From contig DASWIV010000395.1 in NCBI GenBank assembly GCA_036397475.1, positions 1 to 5,109 on the forward strand: a stretch of 5,109 nt of DNA, read 5' to 3'. Source of the stretch: DASWIV01 sp036397475 (GTDB lineage: Bacteria > JAJVIF01 > JAPKYR01). A model generated the notes under the pieces. The model saw only the letters and a program-made list of their open reading frames with translations, did no database searches and was not told the origin of the DNA. Positions within the stretch are counted from its first letter, which is position 1; each line of letters starts with the position of its first letter. Shown piece after piece: positions 1 through 5,109 of this stretch. The position numbers were made by a program, and so were the translations under genes.

Positions 1-1
1 T

Positions 2-781
2 GTGGGCTACGAGAAGAGATTTAACGCGTCGATACTCGCAGCGTCGAATGGCGAGGGAGCGTTTGTCGATTCGATACTGGCAGACCAGAAAGCTCCGCCA
101 CTTTATTTTGGCCGAATGAAAAAATTAAACAAGGAGGGACCGCCTGTGCTTGGTGATATCCCTGATCCCGAACAGTTAATTCTGGAAGAACTCAAAAACT
201 ATATTGGCAACTCTGACTACGCCATCCTCGATACGAGAATGAGCAGGCAGCAGTTTTTCGCCGGACATATTCCGGGCTCGATGTTCACGCCACTCAATCC
301 GACTTTTCCGACAATCACGGGATCGTATGTTGATCCAGACCAGAAAATCATACTCATCATCGAAGAGAATAAGGTCAAAGACGCTGTACTCGGACTGATA
401 CATATCGGTCTCGATAATGTCATTGGTTGGTGCGATACGGGAATTATCGATGAATACGCCAAATCGGCCGGGGAACTCGGTTCCATCGAATCGATCGACT
501 GGGAAACTTTCGACGAACGCGGCGGATCGAACGGGAGTTTTCTACTCGATTGCCGGTACGATAACGAGTACGAAGAAGGGCATGTCCCCGACGCTTATAA
601 TATTCCCCACACAAGGCTGGCTGTACGCGCAGATGAACTTCCGCGTGACCGGCACGTGATTATTTACTGCCGTACCGGTTCGCGTGCGTCGTCGGCAGCC
701 TCATATCTGAAATGCCATGGATTTGAAGTGACCCACGTCGATGATCTGATCAACAGATGGTTCGCAAACAACAGGGTCTGA
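2..781 (+). CDS. C-terminal part of an MBL-fold persulfide dioxygenase with tandem rhodanese domains (CstB-like), 5' truncated
   Basis: The frame is open to the left edge, so the N-terminus is missing; 259 residues are visible. Residues 1-50 (GYEKRFN, then PPLYFGRMKKLNKEGP) resemble the end of the metallo-beta-lactamase domain in MBL-rhodanese fusions. Residues about 56-150 form a first rhodanese fold with LDTR at 76-79 and GHIPGS at 88-93. The stretch where the catalytic Cys should lie reads ILIIEEN, so this domain is probably inactive. Residues about 165-255 form a second rhodanese domain with LLDCR (181-185), EEGHVPDAYNIP (191-202) and an active-site loop CRTGSR with Cys223. In CstB-type proteins the MBL domain is an iron persulfide dioxygenase and the last rhodanese domain transfers sulfane sulfur, giving thiosulfate in sulfide detoxification. 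That function is inferred, since the MBL metal site is outside the window. A standalone tandem-rhodanese sulfurtransferase starting at GTG 146 (211 aa) is the alternative, but the conserved linker upstream argues against it. Confidence 0.8.
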   Translation: MGYEKRFNASILAASNGEGAFVDSILADQKAPPLYFGRMKKLNKEGPPVLGDIPDPEQLILEELKNYIGNSDYAILDTRMSRQQFFAGHIPGSMFTPLNPTFPTITGSYVDPDQKIILIIEENKVKDAVLGLIHIGLDNVIGWCDTGIIDEYAKSAGELGSIESIDWETFDERGGSNGSFLLDCRYDNEYEEGHVPDAYNIPHTRLAVRADELPRDRHVIIYCRTGSRASSAASYLKCHGFEVTHVDDLINRWFANNRV

Positions 782-860
782 TCCGGACCCGCATTTATTA
801 AAATCCCGGCATACCTTTCACAATCTTCCCATTCATCTATGGAAACGCATCCCCATCTGA

Positions 861-869
861 TGCTATAAT
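861..869 (+). promoter_or_regulatory. Extended -10 promoter for the carboxylase operon
   Basis: TGCTATAAT is a perfect -10 hexamer (864-869) preceded by a TGn extension. No good TTGACA-like -35 is found 16-18 bases upstream, where the sequence around 841-846 is GGAAAC. An extended -10 can work without a -35. Transcription would start near 876, leaving a leader of about 37 bases before the biotin carboxylase ATG at 913. It lies in the 131-base gap after the rhodanese gene, in which I see no terminator hairpin. So read-through from upstream is also possible. Confidence 0.6.
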
Positions 870-912
870 CAAGCTCCCAGTTAATTGGTCGTCTACAGTA
901 GGATCAAATTTA

Positions 913-2442
913 ATGGCTCAACCAAAAAGGAGTAAAATCCGAAAACTCTTCATAGCTAACCGTGGAGAGATCTCCTGTCGAATCATACGTGCAGCTCGCG
1001 AAATGAGCATTCCATGTGTAGCGGCATTTTCAGACGCCGATGCTGGAAGCCTTCCGGTCAGAATGGCTGATGAGGTCGCGTATGTCGGTCCCGCTGAAGC
1101 GGCGAAAAGCTACCTAAACCAGGATGCGATAATCGATGCCGCAAAGCGTTTCAAATGCGATGCGATCCATCCCGGCTATGGCTTCCTCAGCGAGAACGCG
1201 GGATTCGCGGATAAATGCAGGAAGGCCGGAATTATCTTCATCGGACCGAACCCCGAAAATATCCGTGATATGGGCGACAAGACTGTCGCCAAGGAGATCG
1301 CAAAAAAGGTCGGGTTGCCCGTAATTCCAGGAAGCGCCGGAGCGCTGGAAACCCTCAGCGACGTCAAAAAACAGGCGAAAAAGATCGGATTTCCGATTAT
1401 ACTGAAAGCGGCAGCAGGCGGGGGCGGACGTGGAATGCGAATCGTCAGGGAAGAGAGCGAACTTGCCGCAAAGTTCGAATCATGCGTCAAGGAAGCGGTC
1501 TCCGCATTTGGTAACGGCGCAATTTTCCTTGAAAAATATATCATCCAGCCAAAACATGTAGAGGTCCAGATTTTCGCTGACTCGCACGGGAATGTTGTCC
1601 ATCTAGGCGAGCGCGACTGCACTATCCAGCGGCGCCATCAGAAACTGATCGAGGAAGCGCCATCCGCTTCAATAACACAGGAATTAAGGCTTGAGCTTGG
1701 AGAAAATGCGTGCAAGCTTGCCAGGGAAGCGGGTTATCTTAGTGCCGGGACAGTCGAATTCCTTCTCGATGCCGACATGAATTACTACTTCATGGAAATG
1801 AACACCCGAATTCAGGTCGAGCATCCGGTCACCGAAATGATCACCGGGCTTGACCTGATTAAATTAATGATCGAGATTGCGGAAGGCAAACCTCTCAACG
1901 TCAGGCAGGAAGACATAAGGCTTTCCGGACATTCCATAGAATGCAGGATCAACGCCGAAGACCCGTCGCTCGGATTTATCCCAACCCCTGGAACGGTACA
2001 CGAAATTGTGTTCCCGATGGGACCCGGAGTACGGGTCGACACTTCCATGTTCTCAGGCGCGGTGATCCCGCGTGAATACGACTCCATGGTCGCTAAGGTC
2101 ATTGTCCATGCAGCAAACAGACCAAAGGCGATCGCGCGGATGCGTCGTGCCCTGTTGGAATTAAAAATTGGCGGGGTGAGATCCACTGCCGGATTCCATT
2201 TCGCGATAATGAACGATAAAGATTTTGAAGCCGGAAATTATGACACCGGATATGTGGACAAGGAACTCGACCGTCTGAATCAGTCGGAATTCAACCATCC
2301 CGAAGTGGCGGCTGTAGCCACGGCTATCGAAGCGTATATGCACACGGTAAGGCGCGTTTCAAAAACCAGCCTTACTCCACGGCGTGACAACGGAGCCTGG
2401 AAAAAATCGTCCCGCTCGCATAGGTCTCCGCAAGGATTCTGA
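913..2442 (+). CDS. accC: Biotin carboxylase subunit of an acyl-CoA/pyruvate-type carboxylase
   Basis: This 509-residue protein catalyses ATP-dependent carboxylation of biotin held on a carrier protein, the first half-reaction of acetyl-CoA, propionyl-CoA or pyruvate carboxylase. Domains run in the usual order. The N-terminal biotin carboxylase fold (about 8-120) has FIANRGEIS and HPGYGFLSEN (86-95). The ATP-grasp domain has Lys165, the glycine-rich loop GGGGRGM (169-175), GERDC at 232-236 and RRHQKLIEEAPS (240-251, with the bicarbonate-site Lys244). EMNTRIQVEHPVTE (295-308) carries metal- and biotin-site residues Glu295, Asn297 and Arg299. The C-terminal domain holds ECRINAEDP (343-351, Arg345). 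All key residues are present. It is about 60 residues longer than E. coli AccC (449) and has no fused biotinyl domain; the carrier is encoded at 3145. ATG 913 has a weak AGGA at 900-903. The acyl substrate cannot be told without the carboxyltransferase, so accC is used in the general sense. Confidence 0.93.
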   Translation: MAQPKRSKIRKLFIANRGEISCRIIRAAREMSIPCVAAFSDADAGSLPVRMADEVAYVGPAEAAKSYLNQDAIIDAAKRFKCDAIHPGYGFLSENAGFADKCRKAGIIFIGPNPENIRDMGDKTVAKEIAKKVGLPVIPGSAGALETLSDVKKQAKKIGFPIILKAAAGGGGRGMRIVREESELAAKFESCVKEAVSAFGNGAIFLEKYIIQPKHVEVQIFADSHGNVVHLGERDCTIQRRHQKLIEEAPSASITQELRLELGENACKLAREAGYLSAGTVEFLLDADMNYYFMEMNTRIQVEHPVTEMITGLDLIKLMIEIAEGKPLNVRQEDIRLSGHSIECRINAEDPSLGFIPTPGTVHEIVFPMGPGVRVDTSMFSGAVIPREYDSMVAKVIVHAANRPKAIARMRRALLELKIGGVRSTAGFHFAIMNDKDFEAGNYDTGYVDKELDRLNQSEFNHPEVAAVATAIEAYMHTVRRVSKTSLTPRRDNGAWKKSSRSHRSPQGF

Positions 2443-2481
2443 TTATCTGGGTCTTTATTAATTATTGATTCGAAATAAATG

Positions 2482-2486
2482 TGAGG
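2482..2486 (+). promoter_or_regulatory. Ribosome binding site fixing the NYN gene start
   Basis: TGAGG lies 8 bases upstream of ATG 2495. The frame is also open to a TTG at 2465, which would add ten residues (MIRNKCEVVL). That TTG has no Shine-Dalgarno sequence, and the added residues precede the first beta strand of the NYN fold. ATG 2495 is therefore preferred. Confidence 0.6.
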
Positions 2487-2494
2487 TTGTATTA

Positions 2495-3124
2495 ATGGTG
2501 GATCAAAGAGGACGAACGATCTGTTTCATCGATAACTCCTATATCTTCCGCGGATCCTACAAACACCAGTGGAGGGTGGATTTCAGAAAACTTATCCAGT
2601 CGATATCGAAACATGGCGGCGTCTGGCAGACCTACTTTTTCGCAAGTGAAGAGGATCCGCCTAATTCAGACCAGACAAGTCTCTACAAATATCTCAAGCT
2701 GGCTCTGCATTTCGAAGTCCATCTTTACCCGCTTAGAAAAAGGCAGATGCGATGCAATTCATGCGGAAACGAATGGTCGTCGTACTCGGAAAAAGCCGCC
2801 GCGGTCGGGATGGCAGCCATGCTTGTCTCGCTGGGATTTAATAATGCGTTCGATACGGCTATACTTGTAACTGGCGACTCCGATTTTCTCGAGCCCATTC
2901 GACTGGTTAAGGCTCTTGGAAAACGTGTGGAACTGGCGGCGTGGCGCGACTCGATTGCCCAGGATCTGGAAATGGAAGCATCGTCGAATATTTTCTATCT
3001 CGACGAACACCGTAACGAGCTTCTGAGGCAGCCGGGAAGCCAGGATGACGGAGATCATCCTGACGAAGGCGACCTGGAAACCGTTAAGTTCACCAACGGG
3101 TACCTGGACAACCAGGAATATTAA
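2495..3124 (+). CDS. NYN-domain (LabA/DUF88-like, PIN-fold) protein with a CxxC knuckle and altered active site
   Basis: This 209-residue protein has the layout of the NYN branch of PIN-like nucleases. The first strand and acidic residue are ICFIDNS (9-15, Asp13). A CNSCGNEW knuckle (Cys87, Cys90) precedes a helix beginning SEK (98-100). Strand plus acidic pair read AILVTGDSDF (122-131, Asp128 and Asp130), followed by LGKRVELAAW (141-150). Family members usually read EKxxDV after the CxxC; here it is EKAAAV, so Ala103 replaces an expected active-site Asp. Only one Cys pair is present; His72 and His76 lie just upstream and might complete a metal site, which is speculative. Residues 179-209 are acidic and probably disordered. 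NYN proteins are known or predicted RNA-processing or RNA-binding proteins. The gene sits 52 bases after biotin carboxylase and 20 before the biotin carrier, so it is probably co-transcribed with both. Domain assignment is solid; activity and any link to carboxylase are open. Confidence 0.85.
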   Translation: MVDQRGRTICFIDNSYIFRGSYKHQWRVDFRKLIQSISKHGGVWQTYFFASEEDPPNSDQTSLYKYLKLALHFEVHLYPLRKRQMRCNSCGNEWSSYSEKAAAVGMAAMLVSLGFNNAFDTAILVTGDSDFLEPIRLVKALGKRVELAAWRDSIAQDLEMEASSNIFYLDEHRNELLRQPGSQDDGDHPDEGDLETVKFTNGYLDNQEY

Positions 3125-3144
3125 GCTGGCAAGGTGAGAACACC

Positions 3145-3666
3145 ATGAGGGTTACCGTCACTGTAGAAGATCAGCAGTATGAGATAGAAATCGAGCAGAA
3201 TCCGTTCGAGGGCTCCATCCAGTCCGTAAAACTCGACGGAAAGAATATCCCTGTAAAAATTGCCGACGACTGGAATGGCCAGTACTCCAAAAATCTTATC
3301 CTTGGCGACAAATCCTACGAGGTCGAATTCGAGCTCGACGCGAATGATATGCCCACCATGATCCTTACCGGGGGGCAGGCTGTGCGGGTCCATGTCGATT
3401 TCCCCGGGAAAGGAAAACTCAAACGACCGGAATTAGCCGGAATCTCGGGAAGCTCCGACCAGGTACGCGCCCCTCTTCCCGGAAAAGTTATCGGCGTGAA
3501 AGTTGTCGAAGGACAGGAGGTCGCAGCTGGCAATATTCTGGTCCTGCTCGAAGCCATGAAAATGGAGAACGAGCTACACTCCCCCCGCGACGGGAAAATC
3601 CGCGAGATACTGGTCAAGGAAGGCGACGGAGTCGAACTCGACCAGGTCCTCATCAATCTGGAATAA
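3145..3666 (+). CDS. Biotin carboxyl carrier protein (biotin/lipoyl-attachment domain) of a split acyl-CoA carboxylase
   Basis: This 173-residue protein carries the biotin that shuttles carboxyl groups from the biotin carboxylase at 913 to a carboxyltransferase. Residues about 106-173 are a biotinyl domain: VRAPLPGKVIGVKVVEGQEV, then EAMKMEN (136-142) with the biotinylated Lys139, 34 residues from the C-terminus as is usual. Residues 1-85 are rich in beta strands (TVTVEDQQYEIEIE, LGDKSYEVEFEL). They resemble the region that precedes the biotinyl domain in propionyl-CoA carboxylase-type alpha subunits and related standalone carriers. Residues 86-105 form a linker with KGKLKRPE and GSS. AMKMEN is typical of propionyl-CoA, acyl-CoA and pyruvate carboxylase carriers, though AccB proteins can be similar. 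The start ATG 3145 has AAGGTGA at 3131-3137, 7 bases upstream. It is the last gene of the operon, 20 bases after the NYN gene. Confidence 0.92.
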   Translation: MRVTVTVEDQQYEIEIEQNPFEGSIQSVKLDGKNIPVKIADDWNGQYSKNLILGDKSYEVEFELDANDMPTMILTGGQAVRVHVDFPGKGKLKRPELAGISGSSDQVRAPLPGKVIGVKVVEGQEVAAGNILVLLEAMKMENELHSPRDGKIREILVKEGDGVELDQVLINLE

Positions 3667-3683
3667 ACTGCGATACACGGAGC

Positions 3684-3723
3684 ACTGGCCTCTGGCCGGT
3701 CGGACCGCCGACTTCCAGTCGGC
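3684..3723. repeat. Two adjacent small hairpins after the carboxylase operon
   Basis: ACTGGCC (3684-3690) pairs with GGCCGGT (3694-3700) around a TCT loop, with one G-T wobble. GCCGACT (3707-3713) pairs exactly with AGTCGGC (3717-3723) around TCC. They begin 18 bases after the biotin carrier stop. No T-run follows either, so they do not form a standard intrinsic terminator. They could protect the 3' end of the operon mRNA or be a copy of a dispersed REP-like element. Confidence 0.5.
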
Positions 3724-3854
3724 AATACCATCGCGCGCACGCTTATTCAGTTGACCATGCACCAGCCGGGTGCCGACGGCAAACGTCCAGCATTCAGGTA
3801 ACGATAGAATGAGTTGGCAAGTTTGTCAGCGATAGTGCATGAATAGTGAGATTA

Positions 3855-3915
3855 CGCCGACAACCCAGTGTTCCATCAGTGAGAACAGATACTTGGTCAC
3901 CGGAGTTTGTCGGCG
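3855..3915. repeat. 9-base inverted repeat CGCCGACAA / TTGTCGGCG
   Basis: CGCCGACAA at 3855-3863 is the exact complement of TTGTCGGCG at 3907-3915, separated by 43 bases. The right arm is also part of AGTTTGTCGGCG (3904-3915), which repeats as AGTTTGTCAGCG at 3820-3831 with one mismatch. The spacing is long for a hairpin, so these may be fragments of one repeat family in two orientations. Confidence 0.4.
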
Positions 3916-4037
3916 GCACCCATCCCTATGAAAATTATTCAGACTTTTTCAACAGCCTCGTCCACGCCGGCATCCCCATCTCGCATCTTGACTGGGAACG
4001 CGAATCTCCAGTTACGCACCTCCTTACATGGGAGCGC

Positions 4038-4053
4038 GTCCGCCCCGGCGGAC
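4038..4053. repeat. Perfect GC-rich palindrome hairpin
   Basis: GTCCGCC (4038-4044) and GGCGGAC (4047-4053) pair fully around CC; sterically the loop would open to about four bases. No T-run follows on either strand, so terminator activity is doubtful. It lies about 90 bases upstream of the response regulator promoter. Confidence 0.4.
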
Positions 4054-4113
4054 TGTCACGTCCTGATAATTTGCTCTGATATGCGTCATGGAATTCCCGC
4101 ACTCAGATATAAA

Positions 4114-4143
4114 CCCCCCTCCCCCCACATATCCCCTAATCCC
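4114..4143 (-). other. Potential G-quadruplex (C-rich on + strand) in the response regulator promoter
   Basis: The + strand has four C-runs: 4114-4119 (six), 4121-4126 (six), 4133-4136 (four) and 4141-4143 (three). The spacers are 1, 6 and 4 bases. On the - strand this fits the canonical rule of four runs of at least three G with loops of 1-7. The tract covers where a -35 element would lie for the -10 at 4147 and ends just upstream of it. Folding in the cell is not shown by sequence alone. Confidence 0.5.
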
Positions 4144-4152
4144 TGATATAAT
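4144..4152 (+). promoter_or_regulatory. Extended -10 promoter for the response regulator
   Basis: TGATATAAT contains a perfect -10 (4147-4152) with the TGn extension. The -35 position falls inside the C-rich tract and has no TTGACA match. Transcription would start near 4159, giving a leader of about 25 bases before ATG 4185. The layout matches the promoter at 861-869: perfect -10, TGn and no -35. Confidence 0.6.
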
Positions 4153-4163
4153 AAACACCCGAT

Positions 4164-4179
4164 CCAGATCTGGGAGGAG
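4164..4179 (+). promoter_or_regulatory. Ribosome binding site overlapping a 10-base palindrome
   Basis: GGGAGGAG (4172-4179) is a strong Shine-Dalgarno sequence 5 bases before ATG 4185 and settles that start. Its first two G residues belong to the perfect palindrome CCAGATCTGG (4164-4173), just downstream of the predicted transcription start. A dimeric regulator could bind there, but a 10-base palindrome may also be chance. Confidence 0.45.
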
Positions 4180-4184
4180 AATAA

Positions 4185-5109
4185 ATGGCTTCCAACCAAC
4201 GTATCCTCGTTTGCGACGATGAAGAGCTTGTACGCTGGACATTCCAGCAAGCGCTCGAAGACAAGTACAATGTCGACCAGGCCGGCACAGGCGAAGACGC
4301 GCTCGAGCTTTATCACAAGAAAAAATACGACCTTGTCATCCTCGACATTAAACTTCCCGGTATCGACGGTATCGAAACGCTGACCGGGATCAAGGACATG
4401 AATCCCAAGGCGCAGGTGATTATGGTCACCGCTCACGGCGGGGTCGAGAGCGCGGTCGAATGCATGCAGAAAGGCGCGTTCCATTACCTTTTGAAGCCAT
4501 TCGATTTGGAGGAGGTCAAGCACCTTGTCGGTAAGGCGCTACAGATGGCGGAACTCGAGATCCGGCAGGAAGAGTTTGTCGACCTGCAGCAGGCGACCTT
4601 CAGTTTCACCGGAATTATCGGCGATTCGCCTAAAATGAAAAAAGTTTTCGAGATCTCGGCCAAAGTCGCCGACCGCCCCACAAGTACTCTACTCATCCTC
4701 GGCGAATCCGGTACGGGAAAAGGCCTCCTCGCGAAAGCGATCCACTACGCATCGCCGGTATCGCAGGAGCCGTTCGTCGAATTGAACTGCGCCGCTATCC
4801 CCGAAACACTCCTCGAAAGTGAACTTTTCGGCTACGAGCCGGGCGCGTTCACCGACGCGAAAAAGCGCAAGATAGGACTCGTCGAAAAAGCACACGGCGG
4901 GACACTTTTCCTCGACGAGATCGGCGATATGTCACTGCCGCTCCAGGCGAAATTGTTGAAGGTTATCGAGGAGAAAAATTTCACGCGCCTTGGCGGCGAC
5001 GATGTGATATCGGTGGACGTACGCTTCATGGCGGCAAGTAACAAGGGACTTACGGGGATGGTCGAGCGCGGCGAGTTCAGGGAAGATTTGCTCTTCCGGC
5101 TTAACGTGA
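4185..5109 (+). CDS. NtrC-family response regulator (receiver plus sigma54-interaction AAA+ domain), 3' truncated
   Basis: 308 residues are visible before the right edge cuts the gene. Residues 5-120 are a receiver domain: acidic pair Asp11-Asp12, phospho-acceptor Asp54 in ILDIKLPG, Thr82 in VTAHGG and Lys104 in LLKPF. After a linker, about 142-308 is the AAA+ domain. It has Walker A GESGTGKG (173-180), the sigma54-contact loop GAFTDA (220-225, usually GAFTGA), Walker B GGTLFLDEIGDM (238-249) and FREDLLFRLNV (298-308) with the arginine finger region. The DNA-binding domain expected at the C-terminus would lie beyond the window. By family it is phosphorylated by a sensor kinase and uses ATP to remodel sigma54 RNA polymerase at target promoters. 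No kinase is visible here; one may follow downstream. It has its own promoter (4144-4152) and strong ribosome binding site, and is not part of the carboxylase operon. Confidence 0.93.
   Translation, partial: MASNQRILVCDDEELVRWTFQQALEDKYNVDQAGTGEDALELYHKKKYDLVILDIKLPGIDGIETLTGIKDMNPKAQVIMVTAHGGVESAVECMQKGAFHYLLKPFDLEEVKHLVGKALQMAELEIRQEEFVDLQQATFSFTGIIGDSPKMKKVFEISAKVADRPTSTLLILGESGTGKGLLAKAIHYASPVSQEPFVELNCAAIPETLLESELFGYEPGAFTDAKKRKIGLVEKAHGGTLFLDEIGDMSLPLQAKLLKVIEEKNFTRLGGDDVISVDVRFMAASNKGLTGMVERGEFREDLLFRLNV

Larger units (their letters stand above)
3667..4184. other. Long intergenic region with small repeats and no convincing gene
   Basis: These 518 bases separate the biotin carrier gene from the response regulator. 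Open frames here (for example 3846-4079 and 3907-4146 on +) lack ribosome binding sites and recognisable domains, and composition looks non-coding. The region holds hairpins at 3684-3723 and 4038-4053, a 9-base inverted repeat (3855-3863 with 3907-3915), a C-rich tract and a promoter. The hexamer GCCGAC or its complement occurs five times between 3707 and 3914. The look is of decayed dispersed repeats rather than a gene or known RNA. Confidence 0.6.

Noticed and set aside
146..781. Rhodanese gene beginning at GTG 146 behind a strong Shine-Dalgarno sequence
   Set aside because: The upstream in-frame residues (GYEKR..., PPLYFGRMKKLNKEGP) match the conserved linker of MBL-rhodanese fusions, so the gene more likely continues to the left of the window.
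2465..2494. TTG start at 2465 for the NYN gene
   Set aside because: There is no ribosome binding site at that TTG, whereas ATG 2495 has TGAGG at good spacing and begins just before the first NYN strand.
2443..2494. Separate promoter for the NYN gene (TTGATT near 2465 with a weak -10)
   Set aside because: The would-be -10 (TGTATT near 2488) almost touches the ATG and would overlap the ribosome binding site.
3684..3723. Rho-independent terminator for the carboxylase operon
   Set aside because: The hairpins are real but neither is followed by a T-run.
3574..3762. Minus-strand frame reading DWKSAVRPARG over 3574-3762
   Set aside because: It is antisense to the biotin carrier end and the hairpin pair. 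I recall similar phrases as false frames in dispersed repeats, and there is no support for translation.
3846..4146. Small open frames 3846-4079 and 3907-4146 on the + strand
   Set aside because: There is no Shine-Dalgarno sequence and no recognisable domain; they run through repeats, and the two overlap in different frames.
3670..4184. Sigma54 (-24/-12) promoter upstream of the response regulator
   Set aside because: GGCAC occurs at 3915-3919, but no TTGC follows at the required spacing.

Overview
The window looks like ordinary chromosomal sequence from a bacterium of moderate GC content. Four protein-coding genes all lie on the + strand. I cannot place the organism firmly. A split biotin carboxylase / biotin carrier pair, an NtrC-type response regulator and a persulfide dioxygenase-rhodanese protein together would suit a free-living Gram-negative lineage, such as a deltaproteobacterial or FCB-group (Zixibacteria-like) genome. 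That is an impression only.

Left edge (2-781): the C-terminal part of a gene that starts outside the window. It reads as the tail of a metallo-beta-lactamase-fold persulfide dioxygenase carrying two rhodanese domains (CstB-like). The first rhodanese domain has no catalytic Cys; the second keeps it in CRTGSR. A 131-base gap follows and holds an extended -10 promoter (861-869).

Centre (913-3666): a probable three-gene operon. It encodes a biotin carboxylase (accC type), an NYN-domain (PIN-like) protein with one CxxC knuckle, and a biotin carrier protein with the EAMKMEN biotinylation motif. The first and third genes are two parts of an acyl-CoA or pyruvate-type carboxylase; the carboxyltransferase is not in the window. 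The NYN gene between them is the surprise of the operon. It lacks an acidic residue normally found in this family's active site.

Right part (3667-4184): 518 bases without a convincing gene. It contains several small hairpins, a cluster of GCCGAC/GTCGGC hexamers, and a C-rich tract that is a potential G-quadruplex on the - strand. The tract sits directly upstream of a second extended -10 promoter (TGATATAAT). The last gene (4185 to the right edge) is an NtrC-family response regulator with a receiver domain and a sigma54-interaction AAA+ domain, cut off before its DNA-binding domain. Its GAFTGA loop reads GAFTDA.

I see no tRNA, rRNA, CRISPR array, insertion sequence or complete novel system. 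The observations most worth following are the NYN gene inside the carboxylase operon with its altered active site, and the quadruplex-capable promoter of the response regulator.
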